The notes: generated by a model not told the origin, from the sequence alone. Numbered from the stretch's first letter, positions 43,102-55,768 are shown. The stretch is DNA of 64,000 bases from Pilatotrama ljubarskyi (GCA_022385805.1 MU277701.1:195122-259121); one strand, 5' to 3'. Program-made: numbers and translations.

Positions 43102-45026
43102 TCACCAATCCTCCCATTCCGCGTTCAAGCCTTCAGTGACTCGCCACAACTTCTCCCCCAACCATGCTTTCAATCGCTCCCCATCTCGAGCCTCTGCTGC
43201 GTCATCCAGGATAGTCATGTCACCCTTTTCCCACAAAGAGAGCACAGACCACCCCACTACGAGCATCCCTGGAGGTCTCTGTTCGCCAACGCTTTCCAAC
43301 GCAGCCGCGATGTCCTTCAGCGTCGAGCAGATAACACGCTGGTCGGGCATAGATGCGCGCTCAATGAGGGCAATGGGGGTGTATGATGGGTATGCGGGGC
43401 CGTCTCGACGTCGGGCGGAGTCAGGCTCGGCATTTTGAAGAGTCTCCAGCACTTGCGGTAGACGGGCGACACCCATGAGGATGACAAGCGTGCGACCGCG
43501 CTCGTATCCTGGCAGCTTGACTTCTTTGCCTTGTCGACCTACGCCGGTGCAAACGATGAAGGATTCCGCAGCGCCCCGCTGAGTGACAGGAATTCCGGCG
43601 AAGGTAGGGCCTGCAAGCGCTGAGCTGACGCCTGGCACGACCACAGGTTCGAAGCCGTGCGCTCGGAAGTAGATGACCTCCTCGCCCGCACGGCCATATA
43701 CCGTTGGATCTCCTTGTTTCAACTACGGCGCTGATCTGAGTATCTCCGGCAAGTCGTCAGGAAAATGAGAAACGAACGTACCCGGACCACAGTCAAGCCA
43801 CGTTTGGCCGCCTCGACGGCCGCTTCCATGAGCTCCATCTGCGCGCCTTCCGCATTACCCGGGAATTTCCGTGCAATGCGAACATCGACACCGGGAGGTA
43901 TCAGAGCCAGGACAGCGTCCGGCACAAGCTTGTCGGAGAGCACTAGGTTCGCGTGCTTTGTGAGAGCAGCATGCGTTGCCACAGTGAGGAGGGAGGGATG
44001 GCCAGGTCCAGAGCCCACGAGAAGGATCTTGCCTCGGCGTGGTGGAGATAGTGCAAGGTCATGTAGGGAAGCGGATATGTCGCTGTCTCCTTGCGAAGGC
44101 GTGGGAGAAGATGTACCGTCAGCAGACGGAGTTACACTGCCGAGCCCTTCGTGGCCGTCGAGGATGGTGTACATCTCTGTGTCCGTCAGGCGTGCTAATC
44201 TGCGTATAGGCCAGTACTCGCTGACTTGCGCGACCCACTTCATACGCCGCCGGGTGCGTTCGGCGGTCGTCTCCTGCTGCGCCCTTTGTGGTACAGGCTC
44301 GTTGGGTGTGTCAGGTGCACCGTCCTCGTTGAGCTCGCTCTCGGCCTCGGGATCTTCGGTTCCGTCCGTCGCGTACACCAACTCTCTTAACCTCCCTACC
44401 TTCGCAACAGCACCTCCAATCTCCCTTGGGAGACTTGCTACGATATCCCGCCGCACACGCCCTGCGAGCCTGCAGCCGTGTCCGTTCGTCGTGACGCCAA
44501 CCTGCAAAGGCGACGGTTTCCCGCTCTCCGCGTCTACGAAGCGCTGAGTGGACACGAACGAGAAGTCGCAGAGGTCCGGCATGTCCGTGACGTTTACCGG
44601 GATCCTCCTGTGCCGGCATTCCCGTACGATCTCCCTGGCTGAAGCGTACGGTCGGCGGTAGGCTGCGTTCGGAGGCGAAACGGTGTCCGTGATGCAGACC
44701 AGGTGCACCGGGGTAGGTCGGGTGAAGATGAAGGTGTCCACAGCCTTAGCGTCTCGCCAGTTGTCCAATTCACCAGCGGAAGAGCACGGCAGAGCATCAA
44801 GGTCGTACAGCTCGAGCTGACCCTGCTTAGCCCGCCATCGGAGCTCCTCGCAAGTCGCGTCAATGCCACCTCTTGCTAGTACGACGACGGTGGCCTCCGC
44901 TTCCAGAGCAGCGAACGCTCGTTTTGCCGCGACGGTGTTGCCGCCAATGATGAGGACGACCTTCTTGACCGGCCGGAATGAGAGCAGCAGAGAGGCCCCA
45001 GGAACGGGTGCGGGGAATGCCTCCAT
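43102..45026 (-). CDS. MET1: Bifunctional siroheme synthase: precorrin-2 dehydrogenase plus uroporphyrinogen-III C-methyltransferase
   Basis: Makes sirohydrochlorin for siroheme, the cofactor of sulfite and nitrite reductases. Two exons, 45,026 to about 43,778 and about 43,722-43,102, about 620-640 residues. The N-terminal part is a Met8/CysG-N-like dehydrogenase: VLIIGGNTVAAKRAFAALEA (nucleotide fold), then IPVNVTDMPDLCDFSFVS with the conserved Asp and Cys-Asp-Phe, then an NGHGCRLAGRVRRDIVASLP segment. After a disordered linker comes the methyltransferase: KILLVGSGPGHPSLLTVATH, LVLSDKLVP, LKQGDPTVYGRAGEE, VVPGVSSALAGP and VILMGVARL. Both catalytic halves look intact, whereas budding yeast splits them between Met8 and Met1. 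Whether the ferrochelatase step is also done here cannot be told. It is divergent from SRP14 by 331 bp. Confidence 0.9.
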
Positions 45027-45357
45027 GGTTGTAGGAGGTCTTCAGGGTTCGAGGGATTGTCGGCTAGTGATAGAGCAACACCAGGAGCGATCGCAGAGTT
45101 CAGAACAGCCTCCAGGGAAGAAATCTTGTGCAGCCAATGCGAGCATGGTAGATTTGTATCTTCAGCCACAGCGCTCCCATAAAGTTGCCGCAGGATCGTC
45201 GCGAGAATGAGCAATCGCTCGGCGTCTATTCATCTCCGTCCGAGCGCCCGGACGGCGGACAGCAATCCTTGTGACTGCCTCTGTCACAGGCACCATGTCA
45301 CTTTGGGATGTAGAGCGCTTACGTAAGATGCGTACTTGGTTCGCCCTTCCAGCTTCA
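45027..45357. promoter_or_regulatory. Divergent promoter region, siroheme synthase / SRP14
   Basis: 331 bp separate the two ATGs. No ORF, E-box or ACGCGT was noticed. It holds a GC-rich inverted motif, CCGTCCGAGCGCCCGGACGG, at about 45,237-45,256, that could form a hairpin or a bound site. Confidence 0.35.
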
Positions 45358-46021
45358 ATGCAGCTGGTTGACAACGATACCGTGAGTATGTCACCTGCAT
45401 GAGAACCAGAGTCGTATCTGACAATCCGCTTAGTTTTTAAAGCAACTTTTGGCACTATTTGAGTCGAAAGCGAAATCAGGGTCAATATGGCTAACGCATA
45501 AACGATGTACGTCCTGATCACTGGTGAAGGATTACAAGCTCACCTACATGCACCGCAGTGACGCATGAGGGCGGCGACGCCCACATGAAATCCGAAGAGG
45601 ACGAGGCCAAGGAGTTTCCTTGCTTGGTACGGGTGACCGATGGGAAACAGGTCAAGGTCTCCACTGTTGTACGTGCGTCTTGCTTCGCGTGCCCTGTTCG
45701 TCTAACCGACATTTGTTCGCTATCTCGCGTAAGGTACGACCGTCAGATCTCGAGAAATTCCACGCCGCATACGGGGCCTTGCTCAAGTCCTCCATGAGCA
45801 CAACGCTGCGAAAGCGCGACAAGAAGCGCGAGAAGCAGCGTGCAGAGGAAGCGGCACGCAAGAAACGGCGTCTGCAGGAGGAGATTGCCATCGCAGGCCC
45901 GAAGAGAGGAAACGGTCGTCGGAAGAGGCAGAGGAAGATCAAGCAGGCTCTGAAGCTCGAGGAGTCGAAGAAAAAGGCCCAGGAGAGGGACGAGGCGAAG
46001 GCACGGGCAAAGGCGTCCTGA
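45358..46021 (+). CDS. SRP14: SRP14, signal recognition particle 14-kDa subunit
   Basis: Alu-domain protein of the signal recognition particle that helps pause translation during ER targeting. Exons 45,358-45,381, 45,434-45,506, 45,559-45,668 and 45,734-46,021 join in phase to 164 residues. The protein starts MQLVDNDT|FLKQLLALFE, the typical SRP14 opening, then SGSIWLTHKR, a short acidic insert (HMKSEEDEAKEFP), CLVRVTDGKQVKVSTVV and DLEKFHAAYGALLKSSMSTT. It ends with a long Lys/Arg/Glu-rich tail (KKREKQRAEEAARKKRR onward). The basic tail is longer than in animal SRP14 apart from primates and is usual in fungi. The very short first exon (24 nt) explains why a plain frame search misses the start. 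Followed in tandem by the DUF726 gene. Confidence 0.9.
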
Positions 46022-46307
46022 AACCCGCGGGTCTGTACATCTCTCTAGACATGTTGTTGTATCATTCCCAATCACGCCCGTCACGTCAAGCATCAACACC
46101 CTTTTTGCTCTTCGCGGTCGTGCGATACACTGTCTCATAGAGTTGTGTTCAAGGTCGGGTGTAGTACGGACGCTTGCTGCAGCCACACTCAGGCTTGATC
46201 TCGGATCATCGTATCGGGGTATGGGCGCTTAGAGTCCACTGCGTCCATTGATGCTCCTCGTTGCATGCTCGCAGTCTCGGCGCATCTCTTGACTCTTGCT
46301 TTCCTCC
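46022..46307. other. Intergenic between SRP14 and DUF726 genes
   Basis: 286 bp holding the SRP14 3' flank and the promoter of the next gene. No further feature recognised. Confidence 0.4.
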
Positions 46308-49300
46308 ATGCCCGTCGTCTCCGCGCCCCCAATAGCTCCTATAGAACCTGACGTGTTTGACGACGATGACGAGGGATGGCAGGATATGCCTGTCGTCCGC
46401 GAGGACGACGACTTTGCTGCGGGGCTCGACGAAGAGGATCAGAAGAAGTACCACTACATGCCCCCACCCAAGAAGGATGCTTCAGCCGGAGGTGCGGGTA
46501 ACGCCACAGGAAACGTGCTGGACGTCGACTATGAGGGCAACGAATGGCGGGCGAAGGCGGACCAGAATGAGAGCGAGTATACCAGGCTTCGGATGAATGA
46601 GGAGGACGATGCGGACGAGGTCCACCTACGCACGCGGTACCTCTTCGATGAGGACAAGGCGATGACACCGCTCAGTCAGATGCAGCAGACCAAGGACATG
46701 CTCACCGAGGCGCAGCGCATCGCGTACGTTGGACTGTGCGCCCTGACCAGCAAGGAGATGATCGACACACTCAAGGCCGTCAACAAGAAGGAGCTGAAGA
46801 AGGCGATCCAGAGCATGGAGCTGTGGGCCTTAAAGATCCTGGGTCGGTTGTATTACCATATGGAGCTTGCTACTGAAGGTGAAGCATTGTTGCCGTTTGC
46901 ATCCTATCCAGGTAGACCTCACGCTGAACAAGAAGGTTAGAGCAGAAGATGATCGAGAGCCTCGGACAGCATGGCATTGAAGCCAAGGATCTCGTACCAC
47001 CCCTAATGACTACCCATACTGTCGCGAACCCAGAGTACGACCCGGCCGAAGCACGCAAACAGGCCGAGCTGCGTGAGGCCGAGGCTGCGAAGGAGTCTGC
47101 AGACATCTCAGACGATACATCGAGACCACCTACGCCTCCACCAGCGTACTCGGCAGTGCCCCCACCCCCACCGCCCAAGCCTCAGCAGACAACCGCCAAG
47201 GTGCTCGAGGGCACCTCTGCTCCAGCGATGCCGGGCGTTAGTACGCACCTCTCGGCTGCGGACAAGGATGTCACTCTCGACATCCGGTGGACAGTGCTTT
47301 GCGATCTCTTCCTCGTCCTCATCGCTGATAGTGTATACGACGCACGGTCACGAGTATTGCTCGAGAGCGTCGCTCTGAAACTAGGACTCGGATGGCTGGA
47401 CGTCGTGAAGTTCGAGCGCAGAGTCACGGAGGCTCTGGAGATCCAGGAGGGTGTCGAGAAGCTGGAGCAGCAGGAGTCGATTCAGGAAGCTCAGAAGAGC
47501 AACAAGAAACGACGATACATGATGTTGGGCCTCGCAACGCTCGGTGAGTAGGGCGACTGTTCTCTTCATCTTGGTGACTCATGCTAGACATGTCGGGTAG
47601 GCGGAGGTCTTGTCATCGGGCTTTCCGCAGGGCTCCTCGCTCCTGTAATTGGAGCTGGCCTCGGTGCTGCTTTTACGACCATTGGCATCACGGGGACGAC
47701 AGGATTCCTAGCTGGTACAGGTGGTGCCGCTGTGATCACTACGGGAGGTGTCTTAACAGGCTCGGGTATCGCTGCTCGGGGTATGGCGCGGCGGACGCAA
47801 CATGTCCGTACATTCGATGTCCTTCCTCTCCACAACCACAAGCGAGTGAACTGCATCTTGACGGTTTCTGGGTACGTCTCTTCTTTTCTGGAGTGTGCGC
47901 GATTCTCATAGGTCAAATGCGGAGCTAGGTTCATGAACGGCCCTCATGACGACGTTCGTCTACCCTTCAGCGTGCTCGATCCCGTAGTCGGGGATGTCTT
48001 CAGTGTTCTCTGGGAGCCGGAGATGATTCGAGAGACAGGAAGTGCGCTGAAGATCCTCACAAGCGAGGTGCTCTCGCAAATAGCACAGACGGCGTTGCAG
48101 GCCACCGTCATGACGGCGCTCATGAGCGCATTGCAGTGGCCCATCAGTCAGTCACTGCAATACATCACTTCCATGCATCCGATGCTGACGCTCCCCTCTT
48201 CCAGTACTGACGAAGCTTGGGTACCTGATCGATAACCCTTGGTCGAACGCGCTCGACCGTGCCAAGGCGGCTGGTAGCGTCCTTGCGGAAGTTCTCCTCC
48301 ACCGGCATCTGGGGGTCCGTCCCATCACCCTCATCGGATTCTCACTAGGCGCCAGGGTGATCTTCTACGCCCTCGTTGAACTAGCCAAGAAAGGGGCTTT
48401 TGGCATTGTGCAGGACGTGTTCCTCCTGGGCGCCACTGTCACCGCGCCATTGCGCACATGGCTTGAGGTCCGGTCAGTGGTTTCGGGGCGCTTCGTCAAT
48501 GGCTACGCTCGCAATGACTGGGTCCTCAACTACCTCTTCCGTGCGACGAGCGGTGGCCTGAACACCGTCGCAGGGCTTCGACCCTTGCAGAACGTTCCGG
48601 GCTTGGAGAACGTCGATGTCACGGACAAGATTGCGGGACACATGAGCTACCGCACCTTCATGCCCCTCATCCTCGATCAGCTCGGCTTTCCGGTGACTGC
48701 GGATTACTTTGACGAGCCAGAGGTGCGTGTCAGACTTGAACCACTGTCTTGCTGTTGGCTGAGGTCATATGGACCTGATCATAGGAGCCCGATTTCGAAG
48801 GCGATCGAGTTGTGATCCGGGAAGGAGAGGAGACTCAGAAGAAAGGCTGGTTTAGTCGAAAGAAGAAATCGTCCACTTCCTCACAATCAGTCTCTCGGCC
48901 ACCGTCGGCCGCGAGCCTTAGTCACGGGAAGAAGTCGGGATCCCTGTCCAGCGCGGCCGACGACGATTTGCCCCCGAGGGAGGGCGCAGCTACACCGACC
49001 CCACCTCATCCTCCTACATCCGTGCAGTCCCCTCCGCCGCCTTCCACACCTCAGGAGGACGGTGATGTTGCGTCTGCAGAAATTCCGGCGCACGCTGGTT
49101 TCGACTTCGCTGCGATCAAGGAGGTTATAGGGAAGACCGACTTCGATCCGGACGAGTTGCGAGTACCTGCCCCCAGCAAGTTCCCGCCTCCACCAGCTCA
49201 CCCGCCGATCCTTCGCACGGAATCCGCGCCCCCACCCGTGCCGGATTCTCCGCCTGCTGCCACTCCGAAGATGCGACCTTCTCTCGACCTTCCACCCGTT

Positions 49301-49849
49301 CCCTTCGAACACGAGGACGAGCCCGTGGCGGGACCAAGCTCAGGCGCCCGTGCCGACTTGTCCTCTTCCTTATCGAGATCCCTCTCCCTAAATAACGTCC
49401 CCGACGAGCTTGCTGACGATATGACATCATACGCTCGGAATGCGTTCTCATCCCGCGCACCCGTCTTGTCGTTCGGTGGCAGTGATGGGTCAATATGGCC
49501 GGCCCAAGAGCCCAACGCAACACTGGCACCGACATATGGTGCGTTCGGCACCTATCAGGCGCCTTCGAACCTCGCTGCCCTTCGGTCAGCGGACGTGCTG
49601 TCAAATCCGTTCGCTAGCGCGACAAGCGGACTTCGCTCGGATGGACTACCCGCCCCTCCTGACAATCCATTTTCCACTTCCTCTATGACCCCTTCGCTGG
49701 CTTTCGGCGGCATCGATGGTTCGATCAGCCTCGCACCCTCGCCATCGCCTTCTCTGCAAGCCGGCCTCAGTCCTTGGGACATTGGTGCGCCGTATGGGAG
49801 CGGCAAGAAGTCATCAAGCACCATCGACCTGAACCCGTGGCAGAGCTGA
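46308..49849 (+). CDS. DUF726 / TMCO4-family membrane alpha/beta-hydrolase-like protein
   Basis: Homologue of human TMCO4 and yeast Mil1 (YFL034W). Start ATG 46,308 (MPVVSAPPIAPIEPDVFDDD); the frame opens upstream without an ATG. First exons 46,308-46,878 and 46,941-47,543, then several more. Order: acidic N-terminus; a helical region; a Pro-rich linker (RPPTPPPAYSAVPPPPPP); a helix-rich core (KLGLGWLDVVKFERRV); a Gly-rich hydrophobic stretch of about 58 residues (47,600-47,780) that likely forms membrane helices; and a hydrolase-like fold with the nucleophile elbow ITLIGFSLGARVIF (near 48,340). GHMSYRTFMPLILDQLGF follows, then a disordered S/P-rich tail with short repeats (FGGSDGSI, FGGIDGSI) to TGA 49,849. 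Mil1 binds the AP-1 clathrin adaptor; enzymatic activity is unproven. About 1,000 residues. Confidence 0.88.
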
Positions 49850-50874
49850 GAGTGCTGACGCTCTTACCACATCTCATTTCCTTCTACCGGTACCCCTCAC
49901 GATCTGCGCACACTTACATACGCAGAGAACCACGCCCTGTGATGCTGGGTGGATCCCGCCCTTCGCGCGCGTAGGACTGCTCGTGTTCACGACCAACATC
50001 GATTAGACTATTGGGCATGTATGGATCACCAGCAGAGACTGCAATACTTGGACAAAATGGCCTTCCGGAGACGCGCTTCCATCGATAACGGTTGCCGTTC
50101 CGGCGCAAGCTGTGTCAGGTGAGAAGCGCTAGCGAGTGGGAAGCCACCGCTCTCCCGCCGTTGAGACTTGACGTCGGCGTCGTCTGCAGCCTCCGAGTTG
50201 TCCTAGCTGCATCACTTCGGAACGCTGTGTGGAGCGGGGAGACCAGGAGAATAACCCAGCTGCAGGTCAGTAGAACATATGGATACTACTGACTTGACGA
50301 AAGCCGGCCAGTGCAATGTCTGGTAGTAGGGCTTGAAGGGATTAGCCTATAGCGTCTTAGCTGATCTTCCCGCGAGACGGTGCGCGGTTGCCAGACTCGG
50401 TACGAGCGTATTGTTTCTTTCTGTTGTTCTTGTCGATGTCCGCAGTCCCAGGCGAATGCGATTCGCGCACAAGCTGAGCTATCGCATCGATGTTTCGTGC
50501 ATCACAGTTGCTCCTGAAGATTCTGGTGAGTGCTGTGGCAAAGTCGGAAGCACGACGTCTTTGCGGAGAACATCGGAACTGGGGCTCGGTAGGTTAGCGC
50601 GGAGGAGTGCAGAAGCATGTTCCCCCAGATCTCCAATCTATCGCAGCTCGGGCGGTGGAGCGTGGGGCACAGGTATGTTGCATGCTCATGATTTCACGCG
50701 CGTTCCAAGGCGCACAATTTTCCGTTGTTATAAGAGACACGGCCATGCCGCTCCCTTGCACATCAGATACTGCAGAGCCCACTGGCTGCACCGTACGCCG
50801 CTCGCTGCACGGCAGCTGAGTACCTTGCGCTATCCTCCATCACCCAGCTCAATCCTACTCCGAGCCTTACAGCG
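49850..50874. other. Intergenic, no supported gene
   Basis: About 1 kb between two + strand genes. A GTGAGT donor at about 50,525 follows a short open stretch, but no exon chain could be built. It presumably carries the DUF726 3' flank and the next promoter. Confidence 0.4.
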
Positions 50875-51591
50875 ATGTCTCCACGCCCACATCCGATTCT
50901 CAAGCGGGACTCGTCTCCGTTCAGGACACCAACTCTCCCCTTTTCGACCTGTGGTCCACTGTTCTCCCCGCACGTCCACTTTCCTCCTACTCCGCGGCTA
51001 GTCGCGGCGACGTACCCGGCGCACTCACCCACTACGTATGATCGCGCGCCGATCGCGGTCTCTCCCAACGTATGCCAGCTTCCGCGCCGCGGGGAGCGGA
51101 CGGTCCGCTCGCCGCCACCTGACTGCGAGACTGAGCATCGGGGACGTAGTCGCAACCGCACCAAAGCGCGCGGAGGTGGGGAGAACATCAAGGGGAGCTA
51201 CTTCCATCCGCGGGCGTACGAGGCATGCAAGCCTGAACCCCTCAACGTGCCCTCCGCCACCTTTGATCTCCCCTCCACACCCCCGCTCGTTCAGGACTTG
51301 TCACCCTCGGACGAGTCCGACGACGTGACCGCCACAACTCCCCCAGACTCGAATCTGTCCTCGTCTATCTCGAGCCCCATTGCGCTCCACTTCGCACCGG
51401 CCCCGCGATGCTCTCCTGACGCGGAAAGGGCCGACGTCGACTCGCCACCGCCCATCTCGCGCTCGTCTCCCAGAAGCAAGCCAGGCGCGAAGGCTCGTAG
51501 ACCGACCCTGACGCGGAAGGAGACGCGGCTTGGTGGACGATCACTTTCGTTCTCGCCTGATATGGACGAGGGCTGCCTAGGTGGCTTCTGA
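50875..51591 (+). CDS. Disordered Ser/Pro-rich protein, likely conserved in basidiomycetes
   Basis: Single exon of 238 residues, ATG 50,875 (MSPRPHPILKRDSSPFRTPT) to TGA at 51,591. The N-terminal half has a compact pattern, PLFSPHVHFPPTPRLV and HSPTTYDRAPIAVSPN, with PILKR and HVHFPP elements that look like short linear motifs. The rest is acidic or Ser-rich (SPSDESDDVTATTPPDSNLS) and ends with RPTLTRKETRLGGRSLSFSP. No catalytic domain, signal peptide or membrane helix is present. From memory such PHPILKR...HVHFPP proteins recur in agaricomycete genomes, but I know no function. Many S/T-P sites suggest regulation by phosphorylation. Confidence 0.65.
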   Translation: MSPRPHPILKRDSSPFRTPTLPFSTCGPLFSPHVHFPPTPRLVAATYPAHSPTTYDRAPIAVSPNVCQLPRRGERTVRSPPPDCETEHRGRSRNRTKARGGGENIKGSYFHPRAYEACKPEPLNVPSATFDLPSTPPLVQDLSPSDESDDVTATTPPDSNLSSSISSPIALHFAPAPRCSPDAERADVDSPPPISRSSPRSKPGAKARRPTLTRKETRLGGRSLSFSPDMDEGCLGGF

Positions 51592-53684
51592 GCCCGTCGT
51601 ATGGAGAGACGACAATCCCTGCTACCCGCTGGTAACGGGTGGTTCCCACCAACTCCTATACCATGGACTTCAGCGATATCCAGGCTTGCGGCGGCGAAGG
51701 GTGGCGACGGTGACATATGGTTTCTCTGTAGCATAATTTGTACGGCATAGTCAGCTCGTATTGGTGCTCGCTTCCGACGCCGGTCGTCTTGAACTTAGTG
51801 TAGCCATTTTCGACTTTCGCTTTCATCGATGTGCGCTGAGAACACAGTGGCAAAGCCTCAAGCCTCACGCTCGAATGTTGCAGTCAGTATCTTTGCAAGT
51901 AGCGAGACGACGTCATACCTGCGCGGGCGCAGCTCACTGAGATAATGTAGCACGTCTAGAGAGACGTCGATTTGGACTGGAGTGTGCATACCATGGTAGA
52001 CGGTCGAGTCTTGCATTCCTGTCGCTACCACAAGCGACTAGTGAGCTCTGACCAAGCTCTTGACTGTCGCTAAGTCGCTCTTCCGTTCCGCATATGACGT
52101 CATCGGCCACTACCGCACATGCATGGTACTCACGCCTGTACCTCGCCCCGGGGGAACGGAGCAGGTTCCTAGAAGAGCGCACACACTTGCGGCTTGATAT
52201 CATACCGATGACTGGATAGCGGCGGGGTGATGAGCTCATCTGGAGGCTACACGAACGCAACGGAGCGAAACGAAGCGCTCACCAAAATAGCGTCTGAGAG
52301 TTCGGGCCCTTTGAGCAGTGAACAAAGTAGAAATGGTCTGTGCCCAGGTGCACCGTCAGAACAGGCGGGGGAGGCACGAATTCCCATTTTGCTGGATACC
52401 GACAAATCCTCCAATCATATACGAGGGAAGTAGATGGTCGGGTCGGCGGCAATGAAGTGTCGCCGCGGATCCTAATCTCGGAGAAGCCTGCACACTCTGT
52501 CCAATCATGTCTCTCAGCGTCGCGGAGGTGGGAAGTCTGACAGACGAGGCTCAATGACTCAAACCACTGAAGACGTAAGACGTACATGACGCCGTGCTGA
52601 GTCGGGGAGAGAGAGCTGCCGGACGATTCGTGCGAGGCTCGGGCACCCTTCCCCGGTCTTCAAGCTTCGAGCCTGAGGTGTGTAGCTGAATCTGGTTTTA
52701 TAGTCCGTAGTTCCTGAGCAAGGTGGGACAGTCCCACTGCGAGCATGCTCGTGTCAATATAGGTGACACCTGAAGATATGACCGAATACCCACCAATGAG
52801 ACCTGCTCGTATATATGCATGTCCCACATGTTACAGAATCGCTCTTAGGCAGACTGAGGACGGACTGAGTTCGCAGTGTAGCCCGCCAGATTTCGAGTGT
52901 CTTTCTCTGCACGAACACTGTACATTCAACGTGTTGACCAGCATGCAGAAGCCCGGGCTGCTATTTGCGGACACCGCTACTTACCGGGACGTAATCAAGT
53001 TCTACAGTACTCAGCTAGAAGTCAACCGGCGCGTGGCGTGCGAGCCTAGGGTCAGTCGTATCGCGAACATCATAGGCCATGTTCTGAGCCGCCAGGGCGT
53101 CCGTAGAATTCTTTGTGTACTGGATTGGACGGATGCTTGCTGAGCTCGATCATAGGAAGCTCGGTGGTGACACCCGTGACGGTGGGGGTTCAAAAACGTC
53201 CCTGCCACCAGCGGCACCGTACAGTACAGTATTGCAGAGTCCGCGATCCGAGAACGCCGGAGCGCTTGTATATAGGCGCCCTTCCGATTGCCCGAGTCCG
53301 AGGATTTGTGAATCCAGCGCCAAGATCGATATCCATGGACTGCGCTCCTCAGGCGTTACGAGCTCCTTCTGCGACAGCTACATTGAAGCATAGCGGAGGT
53401 ACCGTTGGTTTGAGCAGGGGTACTTCCGTACATGTGCGCTGGGCTGCGGGCACTGCAAGAGGATGAATGGGAGTACTTCCCGCCGGCAGTTTGAGCCGAC
53501 TTGCTCTCGGTGCCGATGGAATGGCCCACACGCCCATGCCATCAATAATGCGATCTGCGCTCCCATTGCTGACGCTCACCAGGAGTGCTGATTGTAGTTG
53601 AAAGATACGGTTGTACTCCGTCCTTTCTTGAGCCCCTTGGACCGCCCCCACATACCACCTCCCGTCGACACCGAGTCTGCCAAC
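51592..53684. other. Gene-poor stretch of about 2.1 kb
   Basis: No frame on either strand shows a domain or a convincing splice chain. The longest, on the + strand at 52,763-53,143, has a Cys-containing but unrecognised product. No repeat or mobile-element signature was noticed. Confidence 0.45.
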
Positions 53685-55601
53685 ATGCGCTGGGCCACGG
53701 CTCTTGCATGTTTCATGCACTTTGGCTTCGTGGTCACCGCAGAGCCTCTGCCAAGCCCGCTGAACAACGGCCTACAGCGCGTATTTTCGCCGTCCGAAGC
53801 TCAGCACAAGACTATGTCTGCTCCCCACTCGTTGGAGTATGCTGATGACCGTCAGCACAGCATGCGTAAGAAGTAATCGCATTGGCTGCACGGTGGAATA
53901 GAGCTGAGGCATGTACAGACGCGGAGCACTACACGCATCCGGCGTTCTCGGACTATCGGCTGTGGATCTCCCGCCCCAAGCTGTGTGACCCGTCCGTGAA
54001 GCAGTACTCTGGATTTCTGGACATCTCGAAAACCAGGCACCTTTTCTTCTGGCGAGTGGATCAATTGGTCTCCATCCTATACAGGGCTAACCGACTTCAA
54101 TAGGTTCTTCGAAGCTCGCCAGAAGCCCGAATCTGCCCCTCTCATGATCTGGTTGAACGGGGGTCCGGGTTGTAGCTCCACAACGGGCTTATTCTTCGAG
54201 ATGGGTCCCTGCACCATCCTTGAGAACGGTCGTACTGAGCATAATCCGTACTCATGGACCAAGGTCGCCAACATCATTTTCCTAGACCAGCCTATCGGTA
54301 CCGGTTTCTCACACTCGACCGATGGGTCCAAGGTGGATAAGCTTGCGGATCTCGCGGTTGACGTCTACGCGTTCCTGCAGCTGTTCGTGTCTCGCTTCCC
54401 CGACCTTGGGCAGAAGCCGCTCCATCTAGCGGCCGAGAGCTGGGGAGGCCACTACGGGCCGAACATCGCCAGCTACGTTTACAAGATGAACAAGCGGATG
54501 GTGTATGCGCCGTTCCCCGGACAGAAGCACATCAACTTCGCGTCCCTGATTCTTGCGAATGGTCTTACCGACCCCGCGCTACAGTTCGAGTCGATCCCGG
54601 AGTACATGTGCGGCGGCGCCCCGTATCCGCCGTTCAAATCCGACAGCTTCGATTGCCGTGCCATGCGCGCAGAGGCTCCTATCTGCAAAAAGATGATAGA
54701 GAGCTGCTACCAGTTCCCGTCAAAGGCCACATGCGACCCAGCGACTACATACTGTTGGTTGCGGATGCTGGGGCCCCTATCCAGTAAGCGCGGTTCAGTC
54801 CCATCGTTCAAGATTGCTCACATAGTTCAGGGTCCGGGCTGAATCCCTATGATCTGCGCATACCCTGCGAAGATCGCGAGGGTATATGCTACAAGGAGCT
54901 CCGTGGCATTGAAGCCTTCATGAACAGCCATCGACGGGAACTTGGCGTTGATGAAAGCGCGCCAAGGTTTGTGCAATGTAACATGTCCGTCAACAGCGAT
55001 TTCTACTATCAGGGCCAAGCGATGCTCAACAGCGCGGCACTGCTGCCTGAGCTGGTTGATAACGGGATGCGCTTGCTCGTCTTCGCGGGTAATACAGGTG
55101 CGTCTTTCGTCCTTCGAATATACCTGAGATAACATCTGTGTCATCTTTCAGACGGCGTCTGTAACTTCATAGTACGCTGTGCAAATTTTCTAGCGAGACG
55201 AGCACTGATTGCTCACTGGCATCCGCAATCTAGGGCGTCGAGCGCTGGATGCTGCGGCTTGAGCATGGCTTCCACGAAGAGTTCGCCCGCGCTCCTTCCT
55301 TGGAATTCATCGCCAAGGATACTAGCGAAATAGCGGGAAGAGTACGCAGAGCGGGAACCTCCGGTGCAGGCAATGTCACTTTCGTTCAGATATATGAAGG
55401 AGGGTGAGTCATACACAAGTTCACGAGCGTGACAGTCGTAGTTCCTCACGCCGCGTGCGCAGTCATATGGCGCCACATGACCAGCCAGAAGCTACCTTAG
55501 TAAGTCGAGCAAAGATGATCCTCGGTCGATTCTCTCAACCGTATCCTCAGGACATGATCACCCGATGGGTCAGAAACATACCCTTCAACGTCACTGACTA
55601 G
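53685..55601 (+). CDS. Serine carboxypeptidase (peptidase S10, carboxypeptidase Y-like)
   Basis: Removes C-terminal residues at acid pH; vacuolar or secreted. ATG 53,685 gives a signal peptide (MRWATALACFMHFGFVVTA) and a propeptide. Exons begin 53,685-53,865, 53,919-54,051, then from 54,104; phases agree. Family blocks: YSGFLDISKTRHLFFWFFEA, LMIWLNGGPGCSSTTGLFFE, IIFLDQPIGTGFSHS and AAESWGGHYGP with the nucleophile Ser. The catalytic Asp is in FAGNTDGVCNF and the catalytic His in YEGGHMAPHDQPEAT. The His exon is separated by introns on both sides. All three catalytic residues are present, so the enzyme should be active. It ends MITRWVRNIPFNVTD, TAG 55,599-55,601. The intron 54,052-54,103 has a GC donor. 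Several Cys suggest disulfides as in CPY. Confidence 0.9.
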
Positions 55602-55768
55602 TTAGAGTACGGTACCACATTCTGGGTGCGCTCCCAAACATGCTTAGTAGCATTCCTATGTACTCCGCCCTACTGATACCTATGAAACAACCCCTCTTCA
55701 ATGCGCCATATATCCTGTAAGATCGACGGTACTGGAGGCGCGTCTCACCCGGCGCGCGTGAATGCGCG

